NCBI GenBank assembly: GCA_021796375.1
Contig: JAJYJF010000076.1
Location: 1-8,344, forward strand
Direction: 5' to 3'
Length of the DNA stretch: 8,344 nucleotides
DNA from: Chloroflexota bacterium
GTDB taxonomy: Bacteria > Chloroflexota > Anaerolineae > Anaerolineales > Anaerolineaceae
In this document: positions 1 to 6,203 of the stretch, piece after piece
Layout of the letters: every line of letters begins with the position of its first letter
Position numbering within the stretch: position 1 is the first letter of the stretch
Notes under the pieces: model-generated
Databases searched by the model: none
What the model saw: the letters and a program-made list of their open reading frames with translations, nothing else
What the model was told of the DNA's origin: nothing
Program-made: the position numbers and the translations under genes

Positions 1-323
1 TCCGAGCCGCGGTGGTACTCGAGCGCGTCCATGGACTGGTTGTGCCCGTAGACCCAGCCGATTTGCATCGGCATCTCCCCGAATACCTCGCTGCTCAGGG
101 CGTGCGTCAGGTCGGCGTCCTCCTCCAACCCGGCGACGCTGGGCTCATAGGCCACCCCCGCTCCCGGCCGGGCGTGCTCCCGGGCATACGCCGCCGCCGG
201 CTCCGCGGGGATCCCTTGCAGCACCCGCCCGTAGCGGGCAAATCCGGCGGATTCGATGGAGAGGATCTGCAGTCCCGGATTGCGCTGCTGCAGCAAAGAT
301 AAGACATCTTCTTTCAGGGTCAT
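1..323 (-). CDS. DUF4867-like protein, N-terminal part (runs off the left edge)
   Basis: Reading leftwards from the ATG at 323-321 gives 107 complete codons with no stop, beginning MTLKEDVLSLLQQRNPGLQ. Residues 82-107 read GEMPMQIGWVYGHN followed by QSMDALEYHRGS. From memory, the motif MPxQIG...N...LEYHRGSE is typical of the DUF4867 family, proteins of roughly 200 residues with unknown function and a probably cupin-like fold, so about half the protein is outside the window. There is no signal peptide or membrane segment; the product should be cytoplasmic. The start is supported by an AGGTGA Shine-Dalgarno-like sequence five bases upstream and by the fit to the family N-terminus. The gene follows the kinase operon on the same strand but is separated from it by 361 bases of structured leader, so it probably has its own promoter and possibly RNA-level control. 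Family assignment is by motif recall, not by a search. Confidence 0.8.
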   Translation of the reverse strand, partial: MTLKEDVLSLLQQRNPGLQILSIESAGFARYGRVLQGIPAEPAAAYAREHARPGAGVAYEPSVAGLEEDADLTHALSSEVFGEMPMQIGWVYGHNQSMDALEYHRGS

Positions 324-335
324 TTGATCACCTGT

Positions 336-363
336 AGCCCGGGGCGCGGGCTGTTTTCCCCGG
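336..363 (-). promoter_or_regulatory. Two mutually exclusive hairpins next to the DUF4867-gene ribosome-binding site
   Basis: On the minus strand AGCCCG (352-347) pairs perfectly with CGGGCT (341-336) around a five-base loop, ending a few bases before the AGGTGA ribosome-binding sequence. An alternative stem, CCGGGG (363-358) with CCCCGG (344-339), uses the same downstream bases, so the two helices cannot form together. A further small hairpin, GGGC/GCCC, lies at 365-379. Competing helices between an aptamer-like region and the start codon are what one expects of a riboswitch expression platform; that role is inferred. There is no clear U-tract, so translational control is more likely than transcription termination. 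Confidence 0.4.
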
Positions 364-383
364 AGGGCATGCAGCGCCCCTTG

Positions 384-520
384 AATATCCCGTCATCCTC
401 GCTCTTTCCCGGCAGGACACCGGGACGGTATGGGCACCCTCCGGGTGAATCGGTCGCCTGCGCGGGTTCTCACCGGGTACCCTTTCAGGGACCCACCGGC
501 CCCGGATACGCTCGCGCACC
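384..520 (-). promoter_or_regulatory. Cobalamin-riboswitch-like leader (conserved core clear, 3' part divergent)
   Basis: Read on the minus strand, 488-451 contains CTGAAAGGG, TACCCGGTGAGAACCC, then GCGCAGGCGACCG. This is very close to the cobalamin (B12) riboswitch core, usually written AAAAGGGAA, CCGGTGAnAATCC, GCnGCCCCCGCAACnGT; the run of C is shorter here. Upstream, at 520-517, is a GGTG. Downstream come TGCCCATA (about 436-429) and CCGGGAAAG (about 413-405), in the same order as the family's GCCACTG and GGGAAGG boxes. The usual closing box AGGAnACC is not evident; GAGGATGACGGG (400-389) is the nearest match and also pairs with CCGTC at 428-424. The element lies 60-200 nt before the DUF4867-like start codon in the sense orientation. 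Known members bind adenosyl- or methylcobalamin and repress downstream genes. The assignment rests on remembered consensus; a degenerate or variant member is possible. Confidence 0.5.
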
Positions 521-530
521 GAGGGGAGCT

Positions 531-584
531 CAGGTGAGGCCCTGGTCGTGCGATAAATATTCGGAACAACCAGGTCCTCACCTG
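531..584. repeat. 16-bp inverted repeat with AT-rich centre; possible paired operator or terminator
   Basis: CAGGTGAGGCCCTGGT (531-546) and ACCAGGTCCTCACCTG (569-584) are inverted copies with a single mismatch (C540 against T575), separated by 22 bases that include the AT-rich run ATAAATATT. The arms themselves are partly palindromic: CAGGTCCTCACCTG (571-584) has CAGGT/ACCTG ends, and its partner (531-544) has CAGG/CCTG ends. The two 14-bp units are centred about 40 bp apart. The element sits between the end of the kinase gene and the start of the riboswitch-like leader. It could be a pair of regulator sites around a promoter, or a large hairpin ending kinase transcripts. No U-tract follows on either strand and no convincing -35/-10 pair was found. 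Confidence 0.55.
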
Positions 585-652
585 CACTTGCACCGTGGCC
601 CGTCAAGGATCCTGGCGGTAAACCATGCTGGTGCACCTCAGGCAGCCCGGCT

Positions 653-665
653 GGCGCGAAGCGCC
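653..665 (-). terminator. Short GC hairpin after the kinase stop codon, weak terminator candidate
   Basis: A perfect five-base-pair stem GGCGC/GCGCC with a three-base loop (TTC on the minus strand) begins 20 bases after the kinase stop codon. No T-run follows, so it would not be a standard intrinsic terminator. It may stabilise the 3' end of the operon transcript or have no role. It is listed because it is the only compact hairpin directly after the operon. Confidence 0.2.
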
Positions 666-684
666 GCACCGGTCGAGCGGCCGG

Positions 685-2358
685 TCAAAACTCCGGGATC
701 TCCGGGGCGAGGTCGGCCAGCGTGTGCTTGCGCTGCTCCCCCTCCAGCACCGGGACCGAAACCTGCACCAGGGTGCCTTCGCCAGGCTTCGAGTGGATGC
801 GCAGGGCGCCGCCCAGCGCCGCCGCCCGCTCCGCCGAGCCGACCAGCCCGTAGTGCTTGCCTTCGGTGAGATCCATCCAGCGCTTGGGCACCACGAACCC
901 CAGGCCGTTATCCTCGACCTCGAGGATCAGGTGGTTGTTTGTCTGGAACAGGCGCACCGTCACGTCGCTGGCCTGGCTGTGCCGCTGGACGTTCATCAGG
1001 GCCTGCTGCAGGATGCGGTAGGCGCCCTGCTGCACGCGAGGGGAATACTCCTGGTTGGTGTTATCGATTTCCAAGTTGATGTTCACGTCCGGGAAAGCTT
1101 CGCGAATCTGGTCGACCAGCGATTCCGTGGCGCGGACGAGCCCGAAGTGCGCCAGCGTAGGCGGGCGCAGCAGGCCGGAGGTCACGCGCAGCTCGTCGAC
1201 CACCTGCTGGATATCCACCTTCACCGCCTCCAGGTCGGGGATGAAATCTCCGCCGGGGTGATCGTGGATCACACACTGCAGCTTGAACAGCACGCTGAGC
1301 ACCCGCTGGAGCGGCCCGTCGTGCAGATCGCGCGCCAGGCTCTCGCGCTCTCGCTCGGCCGAATCCTCGAGCTGCCCTTCGAGCTCGATGATCTCCCTGT
1401 TGCGCTGGTGCAGGAGGGTGATGTCTTCGAAGAGGCCCAGCACGTACTCCGGGTTTCCCGTGCGGTCGCGCAGCAGCGATACGGCGGTGCGCACCCAGAT
1501 GGTCTCTCCCCCCTTGCAGCGCAGCTCGTGCTCCAGGTCGTAGCGCCGGTGCCCCTTCGTGATCAGCGACAAAAACTGGCGCAGCTCGGGGCTGTCCGGT
1601 TTGGGAGAAAGCATATCCTGGTACCGCAGGCCAGCCAGGCCCTCTCCCCTGTAACCGGTCATGCGCTGGAAAGCCGGGTTGGCCTCCAGGATGACCCCTT
1701 GCAGGTCCATGAGGGCAATGCCCATCTCCGCCGCGCCGAAGATCGCGCTGAAGCGCGACTGGCTCTGGTGCAGCTTCCGCTCGGCCTCCCGGTGGTTGGT
1801 GACATCGCGCAGCAGCCACAGCAGCCGGCGGTCGCGGCCGGGCGCCTCATGATCGACTGCCAGGCTGACCAGCACGTCTCTTTGGGTTACCCCGCGCGGG
1901 AAAATGCTGGTCTCCCATTCATGTCCCCCGCTTGTTTGCTGGACATTTCTCAGGTGATCGAGCATGTCCTGGAGGTCGGCGTGGCGGAAGAACATCGCCA
2001 CCGGACGGCCCGCCAGGCGCTCCGCGGGCACCCCCAGCAGCTCGCTGGCGGCCTGGTTGGCCTCCGTCACCACCCCCAGCCCGTCGGTGACCAGGTAGGC
2101 GTCCGGCGCAAGCTGGAACAGAGTTTGATAGCGCCGGGTTTCCTCCGCCAGCTGAACCTGCGCCTGATTGAGCTGCTCGTTCTGCTGGCGCAGCTCATCG
2201 CCGGCCACCTGCAGCTCCTCGACGATGATGCTCAGCCTGGTCTGGAGGTCTTCCTGGTCTTTCAGAGTTCGCTGGCCGTTCTCGCCGTATACGACCAGAT
2301 ATTCTCGAATTTTCTTGCTGAACTCTTCGATTTGCCTGTCAAAAGGATCGCTGCTCAT
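685..2358 (-). CDS. Soluble PAS-PAS sensor histidine kinase, HisKA_3 (NarL-partner) type
   Basis: The 557-residue product is a cytoplasmic two-component sensor kinase. Residues 1-75 are charged and coiled-coil-like (QQNEQLNQAQVQLAEE). PAS 1 spans about 76-190 (YQTLFQLAPDAYLVTD) and PAS 2 about 200-318 (FSAIFGAAEMGIALMD, ending in LGLFEDIT). A short coiled coil leads to the HisKA_3 dimerisation region, where RDLHDGPLQ places the phospho-accepting histidine at His346; LLRPPTL (396-402) is the usual second helix motif. The HATPase_c domain (about 440-537) has an N-box (QQALMNVQRHS), DNGLGF (483-488) and YGLVGSAERAAALGG (503-517), all intact. There is no membrane segment, so the signal is probably intracellular or comes from the CheR/CheB partners. 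The start is supported by AAAGGA seven bases upstream. It lies 44 nt after the CheR gene and is probably last in the operon. Such kinases normally phosphorylate a LuxR/NarL-type regulator; none is in view. Ligand unknown. Confidence 0.95.
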   Translation of the reverse strand: MSSDPFDRQIEEFSKKIREYLVVYGENGQRTLKDQEDLQTRLSIIVEELQVAGDELRQQNEQLNQAQVQLAEETRRYQTLFQLAPDAYLVTDGLGVVTEANQAASELLGVPAERLAGRPVAMFFRHADLQDMLDHLRNVQQTSGGHEWETSIFPRGVTQRDVLVSLAVDHEAPGRDRRLLWLLRDVTNHREAERKLHQSQSRFSAIFGAAEMGIALMDLQGVILEANPAFQRMTGYRGEGLAGLRYQDMLSPKPDSPELRQFLSLITKGHRRYDLEHELRCKGGETIWVRTAVSLLRDRTGNPEYVLGLFEDITLLHQRNREIIELEGQLEDSAERERESLARDLHDGPLQRVLSVLFKLQCVIHDHPGGDFIPDLEAVKVDIQQVVDELRVTSGLLRPPTLAHFGLVRATESLVDQIREAFPDVNINLEIDNTNQEYSPRVQQGAYRILQQALMNVQRHSQASDVTVRLFQTNNHLILEVEDNGLGFVVPKRWMDLTEGKHYGLVGSAERAAALGGALRIHSKPGEGTLVQVSVPVLEGEQRKHTLADLAPEIPEF

Positions 2359-2402
2359 CCGAGAATCCTTTCATACCGTTAATCCCGCCAGCGCCCTCTA
2401 AA

Positions 2403-4268
2403 TCATCCCCGGCCATCCTCCACGACCAGGATTGAGCCCTGGATAGTCTGGTCCGTCAGGACGAGCGGGAGCAATGTGACGTTGCAGGTGATCTCTTTAC
2501 CCCGGCGGTTGAGCGCCTGGATCGTCGTCTCGATCTCGTCCCTTTCACCATTAATCACCGAGCGGATCATCGGCTGGAGCTGGCCTACCGGCAGCCCGAT
2601 ATCCAGGCTGAAGAGCGGCTTCTGGTAGACCTCTTCGGCCCGCAGCCCCCACAGGTCGTCCGACTTGCGGTTCCAGCTCAGGATGCACATATCCGTGTCG
2701 GTAACGATAATGCCGCCGCGCAGGCTGGTGACGATCGCTTCCAGCAGCCGGTTCACCTGGAACAGCTTCTCGCTGCGCTCGCGCGATTCCTCGCCCATGG
2801 CTTCGAGCTCCTCGTTGGTGGACTGGAGCTCCTCGTTGGTGGACTGGAGCTCTTCGTTCATGGTCTCCATTTCCTCGTTGGAGGACTGCAGCTCCTCGTT
2901 GGTCGTCTCCAGCTCCTCGATCGTCGACTGCAGCTCCTCGTTGGTCGTCTCCAGTTCCTCGTTGGAAGACTGCAGCTCGCCCATGGCGGCTTCCAGCTCC
3001 ACGTTGGCGTGCTCGAGCTTCTCGTGCAGGTTCACCTGGACGGTAATATCGATGAAGGAGATCAGCACCGCGTTGATCCCGTTGCCGTTGCTGTGCAGCG
3101 GGGAGAGGATGATATCCAGGAACGCCTTTTCAACACCGTGGTTCCACAGGATGCTGTTCAGGGTGATCTCGGACTGCTCTTCCTGGGCGCGGTTGATGGC
3201 CGAGCGCAGCTCGGCCGGCTTGTAGGAGAGCTCCAGGTCCTGAAAGGGCCGCCCGATATCGCGGGCGGTCAGGCCGAACAGGCCGCGCGCGCGGTCGTTG
3301 GCCAGGGCTACCGAGCCGCCCAGCTCGACCACCAGCTGGGGGATCGGGCTGGCGTTGAACGCCGATTCGCGCAGCTGGAACTGGTTGGCCAGCTGGCGCG
3401 TGGTCTCCTCGCTGCCGTTGGCGGTCATCAGCTGCAGCCGGTCGCGGAAATTGGGCTTGGACGCCGAGCGGAACGCGCGCGCCTTGAGCTCGACCGGGAG
3501 GAACAGGCTGGAGTAGGCGAGCAGCATCTCGGCCTTGCCCAGCACCAGGAAACCGCCATCCTTGATCGAGAAGTGCAGGCGCGCCAGCACGCGCGCCTGG
3601 GTTTCGGTGTTGAGGTACATCAGCAGGTTGCGGCAGAGCAGCAGGTCGATGCGCGAGATGGGCGCGTCGTGGATCACGTCGTGCCGGCCGAAGATCACCG
3701 CCCGGCGCAGCTCTTTCAGGACGACGTAGCCGCCGTTGCTCCTCTCGAAATACTTCTCCAGATACTCCGGCGGGACGCCTTCCACCTCCTTCGGGCTGTA
3801 CATGGCGATCCGGGCCTTGTTCAGGTCCTCCTCGTCCAGGTCGGTGGCGTAGATCTTCACCCGCGAGCCGAAATTCTCGACCCCCACCGCATCCGCGAGC
3901 AGCATGGCGATCGTGTACGTTTCCTCGCCCGAGGCGCAGCCCGCCGACCAGACGCGCACCGTGCTGTCCTGGTCCGTTCCGGCCAGGATCGACGGGATCA
4001 CCTCGCGCGAGATATATTCCCAGGTTGTGGGGTCGCGGAAGAAGCTGGTGACGTTGATCAGGATGGTGTTGAAGAGCTGGGTGAACTCCTCCGGGTGGAC
4101 GGTCAGGTAATCGATATAGCTGGAATAATCGTGGATATCGATCATCTGCATGCGCTTGTCGATCCGCCGGGAGAGGCTGGTGCGCTTGTAACCGGTGAAA
4201 TCAAACCCCCGGCTGTTCTTCAGGAATTCGAGCAGGTTTTCGAAGCCCGGGTCTGAATGATCGTTCAT
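2403..4268 (-). CDS. cheR: CheR-type SAM-dependent protein methyltransferase with two PAS domains
   Basis: The 621-residue product starts with a CheR N-terminal helical domain (about 8-65, YKRTSLSRRIDKRM) and a CheR catalytic domain (about 68-268). Family hallmarks are intact: NVTSFFRD (72-79), the SAM-binding loop WSAGCASGEETYT (107-119), YATDLD (140-145) and CRNLLMY (212-218). The enzyme class transfers methyl groups from SAM to glutamates of signalling proteins. PAS 1 follows at about 297-410 (FNASPIPQLVVELGG to LISFIDIT), then a coiled coil with nine exact-register heptads (432-494), then PAS 2 at about 505-617 (LLEAIVTSLRGGIIVTDTD to ILVVED). This matches the CheR-PAS half of the large CheB-CheR-PAS fusions. 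The start codon overlaps the stop of the preceding CheB gene (ATGA), with AAGGTG five bases upstream, indicating translational coupling. The substrate protein is unknown; no chemoreceptor is encoded here. Confidence 0.96.
   Translation of the reverse strand: MNDHSDPGFENLLEFLKNSRGFDFTGYKRTSLSRRIDKRMQMIDIHDYSSYIDYLTVHPEEFTQLFNTILINVTSFFRDPTTWEYISREVIPSILAGTDQDSTVRVWSAGCASGEETYTIAMLLADAVGVENFGSRVKIYATDLDEEDLNKARIAMYSPKEVEGVPPEYLEKYFERSNGGYVVLKELRRAVIFGRHDVIHDAPISRIDLLLCRNLLMYLNTETQARVLARLHFSIKDGGFLVLGKAEMLLAYSSLFLPVELKARAFRSASKPNFRDRLQLMTANGSEETTRQLANQFQLRESAFNASPIPQLVVELGGSVALANDRARGLFGLTARDIGRPFQDLELSYKPAELRSAINRAQEEQSEITLNSILWNHGVEKAFLDIILSPLHSNGNGINAVLISFIDITVQVNLHEKLEHANVELEAAMGELQSSNEELETTNEELQSTIEELETTNEELQSSNEEMETMNEELQSTNEELQSTNEELEAMGEESRERSEKLFQVNRLLEAIVTSLRGGIIVTDTDMCILSWNRKSDDLWGLRAEEVYQKPLFSLDIGLPVGQLQPMIRSVINGERDEIETTIQALNRRGKEITCNVTLLPLVLTDQTIQGSILVVEDGRG
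2787..2975 (-). repeat. Nine tandem 21-nt (heptad) repeats inside the CheR-PAS gene
   Basis: Codons 432-494 encode nine consecutive seven-residue units: LQSSNEE, LETTNEE, LQSTIEE, LETTNEE, LQSSNEE, METMNEE, LQSTNEE, LQSTNEE, LEAMGEE. The leucine-first, NEE-last register is unbroken, giving a long coiled coil between the two PAS domains. At the DNA level these are 21-base repeats rich in ctcctcgttgg on the plus strand. Similar NEELxSTNEEL runs are known from CheB-CheR-PAS proteins. Near-identical tandem units make copy-number change by slippage plausible; this is inference. Confidence 0.93.
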
Positions 4269-4957
4269 GGGTTCACCTTCTTATCCTGCCGGACCACCCG
4301 GATCAGGCGGGGACCGATCTCGCCGACGGGCAGCACCAGGTCCACGAGACCGGTCTGGACGGCTGCATCGGGCATCCCCGAGAAGAGCGCCCCGTGCGGG
4401 TCCTCGGCGATCACCATCCCGCCGGCGGCTTTAACCGCCTGGATGCCCTGCGCGCCGTCGTTTCCCATCCCGCTGAGGATCACGGCGATCAAGCGGGGCC
4501 CGAACGCTTTCGCAGCCGATTCCAGCAGCCAGTCGGCGGAGGGGCGGTGGAAATGGTAGGCCGGCGCCTGAGAGAGGCTCAGGATGCCGCCAGCGGACAC
4601 CGTCAGATGCCGGTCGGGCGGGGCTACGTAGCAGCTTCCAGGGTGGAGGGCATCCTGGTCGCCCGCCTCGGAGACCGCCAGCAGCGAGCCGCGCGCCAGG
4701 ATCTGGCCGAGATGGCTGGGGCGGTCCGGAACGAGGTGCTGGAGGAAGATCACAGCGGCCGGGAAGTCTGCCGGGATGGAGCGCAGCACTTCCAGGATGG
4801 CCTGAAGCCCGCCAGCCGAAGCCACCAGCACAACCAGGTCGTATAGAGTATCCGGGAAAAGGCCAGCTCTTTCTTTCAATCGTTCTCCTCCCGCATTCGG
4901 GATCGCAGGGACATTCACCAGTATACTCTCATTTATTGATTGCTGAGTTTCGCGCAT
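4265..4957 (-). CDS. cheB: Stand-alone CheB-type protein-glutamate methylesterase (no receiver domain)
   Basis: The 230-residue product is essentially one CheB catalytic domain (about 39-222). The expected triad is visible: Ser47 in VASAGG, His74 in LQHLVP and Asp167 in SGMGNDG. Other family motifs are YVAPPDRHL (110-118) and RPSADWLLESAA (138-149). Such enzymes hydrolyse methyl-glutamate esters, or deamidate glutamine, on signalling proteins and oppose CheR. An oddity is Val45 where most family members have Gly before the AS-GG nucleophile motif. There is no N-terminal receiver domain, so activity is not controlled by CheA-type phosphorylation. The ATG at 4957 lies inside the previous gene (29-nt overlap) and has no clear Shine-Dalgarno sequence; GTG at codon 14, nearer the previous stop, is an alternative that would keep the catalytic domain. 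The 3' end overlaps the CheR start by 4 nt, consistent with a stoichiometric CheB/CheR pair. Confidence 0.93.
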   Translation of the reverse strand: MRETQQSINESILVNVPAIPNAGGERLKERAGLFPDTLYDLVVLVASAGGLQAILEVLRSIPADFPAAVIFLQHLVPDRPSHLGQILARGSLLAVSEAGDQDALHPGSCYVAPPDRHLTVSAGGILSLSQAPAYHFHRPSADWLLESAAKAFGPRLIAVILSGMGNDGAQGIQAVKAAGGMVIAEDPHGALFSGMPDAAVQTGLVDLVLPVGEIGPRLIRVVRQDKKVNP

Positions 4958-6014
4958 CGGTGCGGGAGATCTCTTGATTGGCGGCTTCCCCGGCGCTGGC
5001 TTCTTTGGACCTCTCCGCCGCGCCGTTGAGCCAGGTCCGGCGGATGATGCCGGCCGATTTTTCCGCTTCTACTGCCTGCTTGAGGTAGTGAGCCTCCAGC
5101 TCCGCCTTCCCGTTCGACTTCGCCCGGATCGCCAGGCGGTTGGCGAGAGCCGCCTTCTCAACCAGATGCCGGATGGCCTCCCAGAAAGCGTTTTCCAGCT
5201 CGCTGTTCTGGCTCGCCAGTAGCATGTCGGGGCTGTAGACGTGGCCGATATGGCAGCGGTAGCGCACCAGGTCGCCGTCCTTCAGCTCCCACAGGACGCC
5301 GCCGCAGTCCGGGCAGGTCAGGAGCGAGCGCCCGTTTGCGTCCGCGCCTTTTTCGAACTGCTCGAAATCTTTTTTAATCTGGGCCGTTTCGTCATCCGGC
5401 AGGTGGACCAGGGGTGCTTTCACCGGATTCCCTCCTTTTTCGAGAAGTGGCCCGCCGGCGATTTCATTCAATAAAGAAGCTATTTTCGAAACCGGCAGGC
5501 TGTAATCGACTTCCGTGTACTGCAAGGCGCTGGCCGGCATGGATGGGAAGAGCGCCTCTTCCGGGTCCTGGACGACCGTGGTGCCTCCCGCGCGCTCGAT
5601 CGCCAGGAGGCCGCGGGTGCCATCGTGCAGGCTGCCGGAGAGCACCACGCCGATCACATCCGGGCCGTAGCTGGCCGCGGCGGATTGGAACAGGGGGTCG
5701 ATCGCCGGCCGGAAGCCGTTTTCTTTGGGGCCGAACGCCAGGTGCATGACGCCGTCCTGAACCAGGAGATGCCAGCCCGGCGGGGCGACGTAAGCCCGGC
5801 CCGGCTCGATCCTCCCCGCATCGACGGCGTGGGCGGCCGGGATGGTGCCGGCCCGGCTCAGGATTCCGGGCAGGTAGCTGCGCACGTCCTGAGCGATATG
5901 CACGACGATAAAAATCGAGGCGTTCAGGTCCGGCCTCAAATTCTGGAACAGCTCGGTCAGGGCTTCAACGCCGCCTGAGGAGGCTCCGATAACGATAACC
6001 TTGGTTTTACCCAT
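4929..6014 (-). CDS. cheB: CheB-type methylesterase with C-terminal Cys/His ribbon and helical tail
   Basis: The 361-residue product has an N-terminal CheB catalytic domain (about 4-185): nucleophile Ser12 in GASSGG, His39 in VVHI, Asp131 in SGSLHDG, plus YVAPPGWHL (75-83). A linker leads to CPDCGGVLWEL (234-244) and YRCHIGHVYS (252-261); Cys234, Cys237, Cys254 and His255 or His258 look like a metal-ribbon site. The tail (about 268-330) is helical. This layout and length match the CheB-like family with a C-terminal CPxCGG/RCRxGH motif (PIRSF036461, by recall), which lacks a receiver domain. It differs from the next CheB in the tail and in the SGSLHDG form of the Asp motif, so the two are not recent duplicates. 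The start is supported by AAGGA four bases upstream. It is the first gene of the operon; the leader from the candidate promoter would be about 155 nt. Its target is unknown. Confidence 0.94.
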   Translation of the reverse strand: MGKTKVIVIGASSGGVEALTELFQNLRPDLNASIFIVVHIAQDVRSYLPGILSRAGTIPAAHAVDAGRIEPGRAYVAPPGWHLLVQDGVMHLAFGPKENGFRPAIDPLFQSAAASYGPDVIGVVLSGSLHDGTRGLLAIERAGGTTVVQDPEEALFPSMPASALQYTEVDYSLPVSKIASLLNEIAGGPLLEKGGNPVKAPLVHLPDDETAQIKKDFEQFEKGADANGRSLLTCPDCGGVLWELKDGDLVRYRCHIGHVYSPDMLLASQNSELENAFWEAIRHLVEKAALANRLAIRAKSNGKAELEAHYLKQAVEAEKSAGIIRRTWLNGAAERSKEASAGEAANQEISRTDARNSAINK

Positions 6015-6175
6015 AGGATCCTTGTGCCGAACCCGAAAAGGTGGTCGCCGGAGGAGGTTTCACTTGCTGCGCCCGCAGGATACCCCGGTTTTGGAACAGG
6101 CTCGATATTTTTGCTGGGACGATGGGAAGGGTTCGATAAAAACCAGCCGGGCATTCGGTAATGGCCGCTGCTTTC
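6015..6175 (-). other. Untranslated leader of the CheB/CheR/kinase operon
   Basis: This stretch lies between the candidate -10 box and the first CheB start codon. It has stop codons in the useful frames, and the small open frames crossing it have no family resemblance or ribosome-binding site. The only notable sequences are a TTTTT run shortly after the -10 box and the AAGGA ribosome-binding site at its end. I see no recognisable riboswitch in it. Confidence 0.4.
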
Positions 6176-6203
6176 ATTATATTCGCATTGTTCATAAAAA
6201 GAA
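6176..6203 (-). promoter_or_regulatory. Candidate promoter of the CheB/CheR/kinase operon
   Basis: On the minus strand a perfect TATAAT (6181-6176) is preceded, 16 bases upstream, by TTCTTT (6203-6198), a weak -35 match to TTGACA. It is the best sigma-70-like -10 box in the divergent intergenic region and points towards the operon, whose first start codon is about 160 bases further on. The -35 overlaps the T-run that follows the hairpin at 6205-6226, so the two signals could interfere. Confidence 0.4.

Noticed and set aside
395..530. Plus-strand resemblance to a c-di-AMP (ydaO/yuaA) riboswitch: GGACACCG, then GGGTGAATCGG.
   Set aside because: Only these short boxes match; the conserved CCGTCAGCTAACC part is absent, and there is no plus-strand gene downstream. 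The same bases read on the minus strand fit the cobalamin core better and lie in front of a gene.
1061..1819. Second minus-strand frame of 252 codons within the kinase gene, a possible frameshifted copy.
   Set aside because: The kinase frame is continuous through this stretch with good PAS and HisKA_3 motifs; the other frame is Ala/Arg/Gly-rich noise.
625..2382. Open frame of 585 codons on the plus strand opposite the kinase gene.
   Set aside because: It is antisense to a gene with unmistakable PAS and kinase motifs, has low-complexity composition typical of GC-rich mirror frames, and has no family resemblance.
2787..2975. CRISPR-like or satellite array suggested by the regular 21-base repetition.
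   Set aside because: There are no unique spacers; the repeats are contiguous, in frame, and encode a known type of coiled-coil linker.
3009..4256. Open frame of 415 codons on the plus strand opposite the CheR gene.
   Set aside because: Mirror frame of the CheR catalytic domain and first PAS domain; rich in Val, Leu, Gln, Arg and Asp as expected from the complement, with no motif of its own.
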